Of a stretch of 64,000 nucleotides of DNA, positions 40,276 to 52,109 are shown one piece after another; position 1 is the stretch's first letter; every line of letters begins with the position of its first letter. Location of the stretch: NCBI RefSeq assembly GCF_963678635.1, contig NC_087063.1, positions 64,401,290 through 64,465,289 on the forward strand, read 5' to 3'. This DNA comes from Symsagittifera roscoffensis. Its lineage: Eukaryota > Xenacoelomorpha > Acoela > Convolutidae. The notes under the pieces were generated by a model. It had not been told where the DNA came from and did not search any database. It saw only the letters and a program-made list of their open reading frames with translations. Both the position numbers and the translations under genes were made by a program.

Positions 40276-41208
40276 TTAACAGTTGTTGCATTAGGAACGT
40301 GCAAAAGCGAGATGGATTTTAACTTGTGTGTATTTCTTATCTTGAAAATTTTTTATTTTGTAAGCAAAGAAATTTTCAACGTGGTGCGCAATTTTGTTCC
40401 TTCTCAACGTTTTCTTTTTTTTTCTTTCTCATATTTTGCAGGCATTTAGTCGCACAATTATCCAATTTTTTCCTTATCCAAATGAAACCCCTTTTTTCTT
40501 CCATCTGCTATTCATATGTTTATACCAACCCCATACCGGCTCTCCTAGTTTAACCCCTACTTCTAGGGGTATAAATATATTGTAAGAATGAATGATTATG
40601 CTAGCACTTTGGTTGAGTGGCAAGGCTGATATTCAAAAATAACATACTTATATAAAACGATAGAGTTGATATGTCAATAACTTCCAACATTTTAGATCAG
40701 AACAGCTCAAGTTGAGAAAAATTTTTTTAAATGAGGTAGTCATATCTGCAGAAACTGCATCTCGAGTTTCGTGCAGAAGACTGATTTGGATTTTTTTGTT
40801 TCTCTTCAGTGTTACTACGTTTAAAAAAGTTGAAAGTATCATCAGTAGGAGTTTCCGGGGTGTTACGTTTTATCTGCATCCTCACTTTTATATTTTTATA
40901 TTCCTTTGGTATAAGAAAAAGTAGAAAAAAGCTCACCTTATGAAACCTCATTTTGACCAGGTGAAGTCACTGCTTAATTCAGATTATCTATTGATTTTTT
41001 TAAAGTATTTTGGGTTTATCTTAATTTTGATTAGTTAGTTTTGATTAGAAAGTCGGAGCAAGTTTGGCAGAGCAGATGAATTTTATAGTTTCGGACTTTT
41101 TGAAGCTCAGTATTTGACCAGTTGAAGTGTTTTTTGATCAATAAAAGCTAAATAAATCTAAATGGTCAAACAATTGTTTCCTTTGCCGTATTTTCTGTTT
41201 CAAAGACA
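40276..41208. other. Intergenic DNA with a GC-rich hairpin
   Basis: A perfect 7-bp hairpin ACCCCTA/TAGGGGT (40553-40570) is directly followed by TATAAATAT. No gene recognised. Confidence 0.4.
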
Positions 41209-41728
41209 ATAAGACTGCTCGTATCAGGTCGTGGCCCTAATTGTTCCGACTGCTAAAGTCTATGGAGAGGTAGCATCATGAAAATTTGAATGTAAAAAAA
41301 ATAAAATAATTTTTTTTTGACATTTTTGCAAAAATCATCCACTACACGCCATATTAAGTGCAACGTGATCAATTTCGCTCCTAGTAACAAATCAATAATG
41401 GCAAAAAAGCTTCTTTTAACCAATTGGAAAGATTTTTAAGATGGATTATATCTCCGCTTACGCGTTAATAGCTCGAAATATATTGCGCGTTAATTGTCCC
41501 AAATTGGTCAAAATGGCCAAAATGGCAATCTTTAAACCCTCATAACTTTACGAAAAATGATCACAGGTGAAATATCGTTTCAAATTTAAGCTCAGGACAA
41601 CAATAGCTTTTGACTGATATAAAAAAATCCCGTCAAAAATGGCTAGATAAGAAATCGAAATTTGTCTGAAGATAAAACCCATCCCGAGCACAAGTATTTT
41701 GTTATTTCGTTACAAAAGTCGGAACAAT
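41209..41728 (-). repeat. Dispersed repeat family A, copy 2 (minus)
   Basis: Reverse orientation of the 4282-4775 unit. It begins (in minus sense, at 41728) TTGTTCCGACTTTTGTAACG and ends at the ACGAGCAGTCTT terminus at 41209. It is head-to-head with copy 3, about 300 bp away. Confidence 0.8.
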
Positions 41729-42025
41729 AATTTCTGTTCTTTTTTATTTTCAATTGTTTCGTTTTATTTTGAATTTGGGCTTGAAATTGATTATTCGTCA
41801 TTTTGAGAAGCATCTAAAAATATGGCTAAGTTTAACAATTTTTGGGCAATTTTGTTGCATCAGTTAAACTGCTTACCTCCAAATACTAACTTTTTGGTAA
41901 ATCTTAGTTTAAAACCGGTGTTTCGAATCAGAGTTTATACAAATTAAAAAAGGCGCAAAACTGTTTTTATTTCTCTAATCTTTTGTAACAAAAGTTGTAG
42001 TTCTGTTTTCACAAAAACTATATCT
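41729..42025. other. Spacer between inverted family A copies
   Basis: No feature seen. Confidence 0.4.
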
Positions 42026-42496
42026 TCTGCCCGATTTTTCGAAGGAAGTGATGTGCTCGGTATGTTTTTTATCAAGACAAGTTTCAACTTTTAAGTTAGC
42101 CTTTCTCGAGGGATTTGTTTTCATATCAGCCAAAAAACATTTTTATCCTGAGCTCATTTTAAAAGGATGTTTCAGATGTGATAATTTTTGTAAAATTGTG
42201 GGGGTTTTATAATTGCCAATTCGGCCAAATTGGGACAATCAACGCAAAATGTTTTTCGTTCTGTTAGCGCTTAGCGAAGACTTAATTCCTCCTAGAAGTC
42301 GTTGCAACTTGGTTGAAGCAGACTATTTGCCATAATTAATGATTTTTTAATAGGAGCGTTATCTATCACTTTGTTTTTTATATGACGTGTGGGGAATGAT
42401 GAAAAATCACTAAAAATTTTAGACGAACACTGCTCCATAAGCTTATAAAAGCGCTCCAATTAACCAGGACTTTGCCTTGATACGAGCAGTCTTGTT
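42026..42496 (+). repeat. Dispersed repeat family A, copy 3
   Basis: More diverged than the others but shares GTGCTCGG, GCCAATTCGGCCAAATTGGG, CCTAGAAGTCGTT, ATGACGTGTGGGG and the TACGAGCAGTCTTGTT end. With copy 2 it makes a roughly 0.5-kb inverted pair. Confidence 0.75.
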
Positions 42497-43489
42497 GTAA
42501 ATTAAAATTTCTTCCACTGGTTGAGAATAGGATCATTTCTATGTGGTAAATTAAATTTAATAAGTAGAAGCTTCCTGCTTTCACCAATAACATTCGTCTA
42601 TAAATTTTTAATTATTTTAATTGATATCAAGCACAACTCAAAAGACAAACTAACATTGCTTCTAGTCTTTTTCAAGGAAACCCATTTTCTCAAGAAAAAA
42701 GTTCAAGGTCATTTAGAACAAAGAAGGTCATTTAGAAGAATTCTTAAACTTTTGCCTAAGCTTGATTTTGCCGCAAAATGAATATTGTTGCACAATAAAT
42801 TTCAGAATTCTGAGGTTAAATCTGAGCTAATTACAGTGATTGAGCTACAATCGATTTATAGATATTATGTTGAAAAGACCCAAATACATCTATAAAAAAT
42901 ATTTGTTATCAACTAAATCATAATTTTTTTTGCAATTGATCGTGCAAAAATACAGAAAAATTTTTGATAACAATCAAAATGGGTTAATTTGAAATATGTT
43001 TGGCGTTTTTACTGGTTATGGCTTTGTTGCTAAAACTGTGTAGTTGTATGAGCAACAAAAAAAAATGAGCTGGGCTTTGGCTTGATTGCATTCAACTTAT
43101 GTGACATAAATAATCCCTATACTTTCTAATATTCGCAAAAATTGAAAATATACTGAAAAATGTTGAAGAAAGAGAATCAAAATTAAGCACAGAGGCTTTG
43201 CAGTTTTTTCTACTAGAAAAATGAAGTGAAGTTATTGTGAACAACTTTCAGTACTTGCCATTAAACTAAGTTAAGTGTCCACTAGAATGAACTTGCAGTT
43301 TCCCTTTTACAAGCAATCAATTTCAAAACTTTGCTTGGCGCTTAACCTCTACCATATCACTCTCACCAGCTAAAATAATTTAGGAATCCAAGTTTTTGGA
43401 TTTAAATTAGAAAAATCATTGCGTTGCTGTAAGAAAACGTACTAATCGTGCGCAAAAGCATACAAAAATTTAAATTCATTCATTCATTA
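42497..43489. other. AT-rich intergenic DNA
   Basis: No gene or clear repeat. Confidence 0.4.
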
Positions 43490-43720
43490 CCTGCACCGGA
43501 GTTTCAATGATAACAATTAATTATAAGAGGAAGATGTTGTTTTTGAAAGGTTTTTGAAGGGTCATTTTGATCAAAATTATTGCAAATTGGACCATGAAAT
43601 CGGTTAAAATGTCATCAAAACTGATTTTTTCCTTAAAAACACAATTCATTAAAAGCCATTCAATTCAACGACAAACCATTTATTTTTCATTTAATAGATT
43701 ATAATGGATTATAATTTCTT
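43490..43720. repeat. Fragment of the TATAATGGATTATAA repeat family
   Basis: Begins with GCACCGGAGTTTCAATG, related to the terminal repeat of 39169-40275, and ends in TATAATGGATTATAA (about 43690). Another relic of this kind is at 44510-44600. Confidence 0.45.
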
Positions 43721-44151
43721 TATATATGTTTTTTTTTTTTAAAATGAAAAAACTGCAAACGTTTTCTGTACTAACGGCCTGCTCAAAATCTAAACCCGCT
43801 CAATTTGTATTCAACGCGCGCTCAACCCTCCCTCAGCTTTCTACCCCTACTCCAGTGCTTACTCCTCCCAATTTTACTCCCTGGATTACCAAGGTTCCCC
43901 CGTTTTCCACACCGCACGTTTAACGCCTCAATTTGACAAATCCGCGTTTACCCCTAGATCACTTTTATTATCCACTCCTTCCCTTTTCCCTTTTTTTAAA
44001 CCCCTCAGGTCAACACTTCCCCCCCCCCCCCCCAGTAACCCGCTATATATCTTCCCACGTTAACTGCCCAATCCTCTCCTCACGGTTACCCCCTAGATAA
44101 CCGCACCTCCAGCTTACCAACCCACCGCTGCACCAGCTGACTTAGGGGGGG
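43721..44151. other. C-rich block with homopolymer runs
   Basis: The plus strand is unusually C-rich from about 43780. It includes a run of about 14 C near 44021-44034 and, at the far end, a run of about 11 G (44146-44157). A 65-codon ATG frame at 43726-43923 is low-complexity Pro/Ser/Thr and is not supported as a gene. Runs of this kind are prone to assembly error. Confidence 0.5.
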
Positions 44152-44220
44152 GGGGGTCTTGGCGGAAATTTTTTGAAAATCCGTCTCCCCCCTCGAGGAA
44201 ATCCTAGATCCGCCCCTGCC
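44152..44220 (-). repeat. Dispersed GGGGCGGATCTAGGA repeat fragment
   Basis: In minus sense it reads GGGGCGGATCTAGGATTTCC, then GACGGATTTTCAAAAAATTTCC. The same order occurs on the plus strand at 53668-53730, and a diverged start at about 52112. Confidence 0.65.
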
Positions 44221-46759
44221 CCACTGACGCCTCCCACGACCCCCTTAAATATTGCTCCAAGTTTACATAAATTTATCCGTTTACCCCCCTACGTTTTTTG
44301 TGGGTATGCGAAAAAAATGTGAACATAAAAATTGAAACAAGATGACGATTTTTTAAGCTTTCTTAAATTTCATTTTTTCTAATGCAACCAGCGTTATGCC
44401 AAAAGGAACTGGAAAATTTTGAATTTGCAAAACAGTGTTTAAACGTTTCAGTTTAATTGATCTTTATCCATTGTGAACGATTCAAATAGAGTTTATTGGT
44501 TGACAAATGGTATATTATAACCCATTTTTGATTGATTATGATAGACTATTTTCATTTTGGAACCAATAGAATCCAATAGAATCAATGAGTACTCACCAAA
44601 TTCAAGTTCGGGTATCAATTTAGATCGTTTGCGTGAAACTTTGTGTCATTTTATGCAACCTTTCTTGTTCAATTTTTTGTAGTTGCTCGGATTAATCAGA
44701 AAAAAAGTATTGTAGGAAATTGTAAAACCTTTAGCTCAACTTTGAGCTCTTCTACAAATTTTTGAAGTATTGGAGAATTTTTACGCATACAGCAATGCGA
44801 GCCAGTAGTGTTTTTAAGAGCGATGGAGGGGGAGGGGGAAGCAATCCCCTCTTCAGGAAATCAACTACCTCGCCGCTCAAAGATTCTATCTTTGGTACTT
44901 TTGCATGACACTCCTTTTTCAATGATTGACCACAAAAACATTTTCTAATGGCATTTTTGTTTCCATTTTTATATACCCGTATTTAGCAAACACTCTGACT
45001 GAAAATACTTAATATCTAATTTGATTTTTGGTCCAAAATTCTCCATGAACTGATTTAATAAAGCATGGATTTTCTCCAAACATTTATCTACGAACTGTTT
45101 AAATAAAGCATAAATTTTCTCAAAAAAAAATAAAAACCATTTTTGGTCTGTTTTTTATTTTCGTGTGGCGCGAATATTGCCTCAAAAGAGCATCATAATA
45201 TTGCTTTGGGAATATTTTTTTTAAATTCACCCACCCCCCTCAAAAAAGTACTAAATCTACTCCTGAATGCATTATATTGGAGCTCAGAATAATTTTATCA
45301 AAGTTTCGCTATCAGCACTATGAGCACTACAATAGGGGAAACCGGTTGAAAATTTTTGAGTTTTAGACCAATTTTGAGCGGGTAAAGCGATCGAGTAACG
45401 TTCGTTGTACATGAATATTGGCTATTTAGGCTGAAAACGCGTGATTTTACTGAAAAGAAAACCAGCCTTGAAGGTTTTATTAAAACTTTTCTCGACCAGA
45501 AAAAGTTTCATACAAAATTGCAAATTTAAAATTTCTAGAGCGAAAAAATTAGAAAAATGTTTTTCAACTTTTTCAATATTTTTTTTCATTTTTTGTTTGT
45601 TTATTTTTTGAAGACAATTGTTGTATTTTATGCCTAGATTACTTACTTTCTACGCAATTTTTTTCTGGTTATACGCGAATTTTTCTGCTTTACCGCGAAT
45701 TTTTCAGCAAAATTAATTTATACGCGAATTGTTCCGCCTTACCGCGATTTTTTTCTGGTTTCCCTTGAGATAGTTTGTTCAATTTTTGCAGATGAGTGCT
45801 TTTGAAGTTTATAGAAAAAATTAAAAAATTTCAAAGGTAGTGCTGCGTGTGAAAGTCAAATGCTAACATAATCATCCAGATCATGTAGACAGAAGTTTCA
45901 TTTGATTTAATTCAATATTTCATTTTCAATGGCAGAGGGCAATTATCAAAAACTCAACCGCTGTTAAAGTGAAATTGTCAAAATTATTCTGGTCAATGCG
46001 TTTCAATTATTCGTAAGCTTGCTCAATGTTTTTCCACGCAAAACAGACCGCCTACTGTCATAAGCTGGCAAACGTCATAAGCTGGCAAAAAATTAGTAAA
46101 CTTACGTCATCGTTCCGAAATTCAAAGAAAAGAACAGAATATTTGTGTTTTCGCTGTTTTTTATGCAGACCATTTTTAACAATTTAATTATTCATTTTTC
46201 TCGAAATTTTTTATACTGACATAATTTACTGACATCAATAGACTGAATCCAATTCAACAAAAAAATTCACCTGCGACAAATTTTTATCAGAAAATTGGGT
46301 TTGAAAAATGCAAACTTGGGACTAGTAGCGAGCGAGATATTTCGTCCTATGAAAGCTTAAGCAGCAATTAAAATCAATCCAATCTGAATTTGGAACAATC
46401 TTTCCAATCTATGTTTTAAATTAACAGACGCAAAACCTATAACAGACGCAATTTGAGCAAGCTTACATTAAAATGGAAAAAACATACTTAATATGTGCGA
46501 ACTTTATTTGAACTTAAGATTATTTTATCAACTTATTTTAAAAAAACTAATTTTTTCACCTTGAAGGGCACTAGGATCTTTAAAATTTTTATTTGCAATT
46601 CGTTTGTTTTGATTTTTGTGCAGTTGTGTTTGTTTTGACTTTCAAGGCAAAAGACGGATTATGTTTGGAATGGTTTTTCATTCACTTATTTCAAGTTTCT
46701 ACGATTCATTTTAACTGCAACTAACTTTTCGTAAAGCTAAGACAAGATAGCTTAAGATT
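44221..46759. other. AT-rich DNA with small tandem repeats
   Basis: 45047-45091 and 45092-~45125 are a 45-bp tandem duplication (GAACTG...AATAAAGCAT...ATTTTCTC). 45652-45770 is a short array of TACGCGAATTTTTCTG/TACCGCGAATTTTTC units. 46057-46090 is 2 x 17 bp GTCATAAGCTGGCAAA. No gene recognised. Confidence 0.55.
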
Positions 46760-48840
46760 TGTCACGATGAGTGAGCGTTTTTATCAGTTTTTGTTAAACG
46801 CCTCTCGTGTGCGAAGATACAAATCATTTCAAAATAAGTTGATGCAAAGAGAAAAATAATTTTGTACCTGAATATTAGTGTTGGGCGAAAGTAGTAACAA
46901 GCAAAATAAGACTACCAGTATCAGGGTGAATTCTGGAGTTTTGAAACTGCCTTTTTAGATCTTTAAAGTAGTGTTTTTTATAAGTTTGGGTGAATATCTT
47001 TCTTTTTCAGCACAAGACAATAAAACCTGCCTAATGATTTTAAAAAACTACGTCATAAATTGCTTGAAGAAAAAAAACATGCCAAGAACAAAAACGAGTG
47101 GTGAAAATAGTAAACGTTGATAAATTGCAGAAGAATCAGACCATGTCCGAATTTTTCATTCAGTAAACATCGCTCGCTGTAATATTCCCAATCGATTGCT
47201 GATCAAATCTGCAAAAAAGAGTTTGTAACCTTGATAATTCACACGAGCTAATTTGAAACCATCGTGTGACATATCCTTATTCGGAAATGTACTCCTATCA
47301 TTTCTTTAAAAACTATATAAAAAACAAACACGTTTAAAGGAGGGGTCTCAGAAAAAAAAGGAAAGTTAGTGCTTAGTTCTAACAAACATATACATACGTT
47401 TAAAAACTTACTTCCTTTTCTGTGCTATGGGTGAGAAATAAACAGACTGATTATACTGTATCGATTGGATGTAAGTTTCTTAGTAAACTTTTATATTTAG
47501 TTATTTTTCCATTGTCAACGGCAAGCAAGTGCGAGAGCAAAAAAATGTGACTGAGAAAAAAATTTCTGAGTGAGCGCTTTCTAGCAGTTTGTTTTACTGC
47601 GTCTTATTTACAGCGAAGCAAACAAAGGCAAGAAAACTATGAATTTTGTACTTGAATTTGAGTGTTGGACAAAATTATAAACAAGCAAATTAAGACCGCT
47701 CCTATCAAGAGAAAGCCTTGAATGTTCAAACTACCTTTTTGTTATATAATTAGAAGAGTGTTATTTGAATGAAAACTGATCTCTTATTCAAAAAACTGCT
47801 CAAAACTTTTGTTTTTGAGATTTTTCTTTACTCGTTAATGCACAAGAGAAAATTTTTAAGTCTGCCAAATTGATCTTTTTTGTAAAACTAATTTTTTTTT
47901 TCAAAATAAAATATTTTTATTTATCTACAATTATCACCAGCAAGCCATGCCGAGAGCAAAATAAAATTGCGACTACCAAGGTTGTACTTGCGTCAGTTAT
48001 TTTGCTTCGAATCGATTTGGATTTGGGAAACTTTTCAACGGGGTGATATTTCTGCATACGAAGCAAATTATCAGGCAAAAAATCCTTTTTTTAAAACTTC
48101 GAATGAATGAGCGCTTTTTAGCCGTTTTTTTCCGCATCTCGTGTCCTGCGAAACAATTCATTGCTTAATAAACTAAGGCAAGGGGAAATTGAGTGTGGGG
48201 GGAATTATTAACAAGTGAAATAAACCTGCACTTATCAGGTCCAGGTCTTGGATGTTTCAACTGCCTTTTATTAGATCTATAGATTAGTGTTTATTTTAAA
48301 AAAAATATATATGAGAGCAAAAATAATTTTATAAAAATTGCAGGTGAATAATTTTTTTTATTTTTGAGCACAAGACAATAATAATTTTTAACCACGTCAA
48401 TAAGAGGGCTAGTTAAACAGTCGAAATTTGTCTGGAGAAAAAAAGCAATCCAAAATATGAAAAGTTGTGATTATTTGTATCATATTATTTTTCGCTGTTC
48501 TAGGCTATGATTAAAACTTTAAGTTCTGATCAATCGCAGGGTGTTGGAGTTTGTCCACATTTTTCCATACAGTAAGCACTGTTTGCTGTAATATTCCCAA
48601 TCGATTGCTGATTAAATCTGCAATCAAAAAGAGTATGCAACCTTAATAATGCAAATGAGCTAGCTTGAAACCTTGGATTGAAATACGGGAGTACGTTGCG
48701 ACACTTGTTTGGAGTCTTTAGAAAAAACCTAGGAGCTGACTCAGAAAAGTTCAAAAATTAAGTAATCTAATCTAAAAAATACACATACGTTTCAAAATTT
48801 AGATCTATTTTGAGCTATAGCAATAAATTGAATCAAAATG
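46760..48840. repeat. Segmental direct duplication with three related blocks
   Basis: Blocks at about 46760-46990, 47560-47770 and 48100-48310 share GAGTGAGCG, an ACAAGC(A)AA(A)TAAGAC-type word and a degenerate minus-strand family A end (for example TATCAGG ... CTGCCTTTTTAGATCT). The first and third are each followed by GCTGTAATATTCCCAATCGATTGCTGAT-type sequence (about 47178 and 48592) and then ACATACGTTT-type sequence. So roughly 0.7 kb is duplicated, with a partial copy between. Non-coding. Confidence 0.65.
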
Positions 48841-49984
48841 ATTGTATTGTTCCGACTGGACCTGATTTTATTGACCAAAAATTATTATTTTGCAAATTTC
48901 ACTCGCGAGAAAAGTCGAGAGCAAAACTTTTTTGTGTTTATCAAAGTTTTAATTGTTATTTATTTATTTTCAAAATGTTTCAACAGTCTTATAACTTTTC
49001 TGATTTTGTTTTCACAATTTCTATACTGGAATTTATCGAGTCGAGAAAAGCCTACCGAAAAATATTCCGTCACTTTCTTCAGCAAGAAAAAAAAATTGTA
49101 CGGAATTATTTTTTTGAAAATCAGATTTTAGGTCACAAATTTTTCAGCTGGTGAAAAAACTTTGAACTATATTTTACATTGACCCGAACTCGTCTTTCAG
49201 TTTCCTTTTTCAAAACTACTATAAGCTGACTTATTTCAATGAAACATGTGATTAAACTATTATTATTGAACAGTAATTTTTCTGTTTTACTCATTTACAA
49301 ATAAATAGATTGAGAGGACGCCATTAGGCTGCTTGAGCCTGTCAGAAAGCAGATGAATTTTTTGCTCTCGCAATTTTTCCGTTTTTATGTTTTTATAGTA
49401 TAGATAAAGATTGGCAATAATTTTGTTTTCAAGTTAATAAACCCATCGTTCCTTAGAGCTTCAAAACAATTTGAACGTCTCTGTTATGCAACAAAAACTT
49501 TCTGTGGTTTTACGTTTAATTAGGTTAACTTTTACCGTCGTGGCTGTTCTGATAATCAAAAAGATAATCGGGAAAAAAGATAATCAAGTTAAACAATTTT
49601 TTTTATTTCTATGTGCAATGATTTTCAACGATGTTTTATGTTAACAGTTTTTTAATGGTGATTTTCTAGCTACATTTAGTTTTTTTTCTAATTGAGCTAT
49701 CTCGTCATTTTTATTAGAGTCCTGAAGTTCATCTATTTCAGTCTCATATTGAAACTAGGAAATTTCTTCAACAGTTTCAAAATTACAAATGCAAATTAAT
49801 CCGTTGCTACAACTTTAAATTGTTTTCCCCTTATTTTGACTCGTTTTTGGATTTATAGAACAATATTTTGAAAAATTTCCTTTGCAAATGTTCTATGTCT
49901 AAGTGCGAGTTTTGATAAGTTGTTTTGAGGTCTAGTATTTGTGTATTTGGTAAAAGAGTCCATAGAAATAAAGCATGCAATTTC
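48841..49984. other. AT-rich intergenic DNA
   Basis: Overlapping Phe/Lys/Ile-rich frames near 48810-49154 are low complexity and not supported. No gene recognised. Confidence 0.4.
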
Positions 49985-50570
49985 TTATTTTTATCATGAA
50001 AAGTTAGAATCGAATCCAGATTAACGTCTAGGCATTTATAGCAGAAAATTCTTCTATAACTTGTTTTGCTTTTTAAAGCGCTTTTTTATAGATTCGGTTT
50101 TCACTATAAATAACTGCTTTCGTTTTTTTGCTATTCAGAGTAAGTTTATTTACCAATAGCCATGCATTTGTTTTGTCCTAAGTTCTCTGATGCATAAGTT
50201 TGGATTGCGAAGGTTTTTTGCCCGTTTTTTTTTCAATACTGTGTCACCTGCAAAAAAACTAGCGTGCTGTTGGTTTTTTTTAAATGACGGACAGATCATT
50301 GTTGCAAAGGATAATTGTTGAAGGTCCCAAAATTGAGTTGTTGGGTTTTCTTATGACGGATAGATCATTGATGCAAAGGATAATTGGTGAAGGTCCCAAA
50401 ATTGAGCCCTGAGGAACTCTTCGTACCTTTTGTTCTGTTTTTTTTAAAGAAGTTGATGAGCTAGTCTTCTCAAACAGAAGCGCTGGAGTTTAATTTGAAG
50501 TATTGAGTAATCTACTGTCTCGAAAGATATTTTTAACTCGAGAAAATAACATTTCGTTCAAGTTTCTTGG
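49985..50570 (-). pseudogene. Decayed non-LTR (LINE) reverse transcriptase fragment
   Basis: Minus-strand translation, across frameshifts and stops, shows the standard order of non-LTR RT blocks. FETVDYSIL lies near 50500-50526, then VPQGSILGP at 50418-50392 followed by an INDL-type word. FAGDT is near 50255-50242, in place of the usual FADDT. NKLTLNSKKT lies near 50150-50115 and a YKCLDVNLD thumb-like block near 50040-50010. The VPQGSILGP-INDL part is duplicated in tandem (69-bp period, 50284-50352 and 50353 onward). Jockey/CR1-like by motif wording; the clade is not assigned. It is clearly dead: multiple stops, frameshifts and a lost catalytic aspartate. Confidence 0.85.
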
Positions 50571-52109
50571 TTGCATGGAATATTTTTGTTTGAGGAGATA
50601 TCAAAAATGCTACATTCATTAAAGTGATCACGCTAATTCTAATAAGATTTAAGCCTTTATTTGATAAACTGTACAGCTCTCTGCTTTATCATTGGTGAAT
50701 ATGTCTATAATATCTCATTAAAAAAGTAGAAAAAGCTCACTTTGGCCATAGATGAATTAATGCAACTATTATGATCCTTTTTAAAATATGAACTCCTGAA
50801 GACAACCGGTTTTTCTTTACATTAGCAAGTGGATGTTAAATGAAGAGACAAAAAAAAATTTTATTTTGCAATATGTATTTTTTTAAATTGTCAGAAGAAT
50901 TAATAAATTGGCTTTGAAGTACAATCGGAGCATTTCTGGGCTACGTCCTGACATACAAGCACACTTTCTGAGTCCTATATTCAGGTTGATATCTGAATGA
51001 TGAAATTTAAGTGCAAAAACGTGCCGGAAACGCATAAAATTGCATGTCGCTATTTCATCAAAAAATGTTTATTTTGGGGAGATTTATTTGGTGAGTTTGT
51101 TTTGAGAGATTTGATTGGGGTGGCAAAATTGTTTTTTTTTTAAACAACGGTATAAAATTCATGAAATTGCCCAAATTTAAAAAAATGCCCAAATACTTTT
51201 GAAAGCCTTGTAGCTATAAAAAACAATAAGCCAAGGTTAGCAAGTTCGAGAGCTAGCACAGAAGGTTCCGACCACAGTTAGAATTTTTTCTTCAATTTAG
51301 CTTACGAGTAGGGAAGAAAGATTCAAAACATAGCCTGGAAAAATTCATAATGATTTTATTTTATTATAAAGGCTGCATTTCACAATAAAATCAAAAATTA
51401 AAACTTTCCCGCAAAACTCAAAAAAAGTTATAGTAATTAAAGTTTTTGAAATTTTTGTTCTTGAAAGGGCTATATTTATTTGTAAAACAGTCTATATAAA
51501 GTAAAGACTATATTCATAAGTCAAAAAACGGTAGACACTCTCTACTCGATTGCTTTACTTGCTCTAAATCAAATTGAAACCGGTTTTTCTCAACATTGAA
51601 TTTGTTTTAAATTTTTTTGATCGAATCACATTTTAACGAATTTTATATTGTATATTTTTATATTTCATTTTTTCTGAGGAATGTTTGTTTCTTTTTTCCT
51701 TGAAAAAAAAAATTAAAAATGAAAAAAAAACTAAAACGCCCAAAGACAATGTTCTTCCCTATATACAGTGGTCAGAACAACAATCAAAACTCAGGTAGCC
51801 GTGCTCAAGTATATGCAATTTTTGTTTTTCTCTAACAGGACACAGCCTGAAAAATTAAGCTGATAGTTGAAAATTATGCTATAAAAACAGTCCCCATTTT
51901 TGAATTGTAATTGAATATATGTACTATTCAAATACTGTTAGGATTCAAAAACTCAGTAAAATGATGCAGTTTTTTGAAAACAAACTGCCAATTGTGCACA
52001 GCTGAGATTTTCTGTAGTTGCCAACTTCAGTGATCAAAAACATTTTTTTTAATAAGCTGAGTTGTGTTTTTTGATAACATTCATTTCAATAAAATTGAAT
52101 TAACTGAAC
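50571..52109. other. AT-rich intergenic DNA
   Basis: No gene. A TAGCACAGAAGGTTCCGACCACAG word at about 51255 resembles one at about 54087. Confidence 0.4.

Noticed and set aside
43726-43923. 65-aa Pro/Ser/Thr-rich frame
   Set aside because: It opens at an ATG within a T run and its content only reflects the C-rich DNA; no upstream or downstream support.
48810-49154. Two overlapping Phe/Lys/Ile-rich frames
   Set aside because: Low-complexity AT-rich translation in two frames at once, with no domain.
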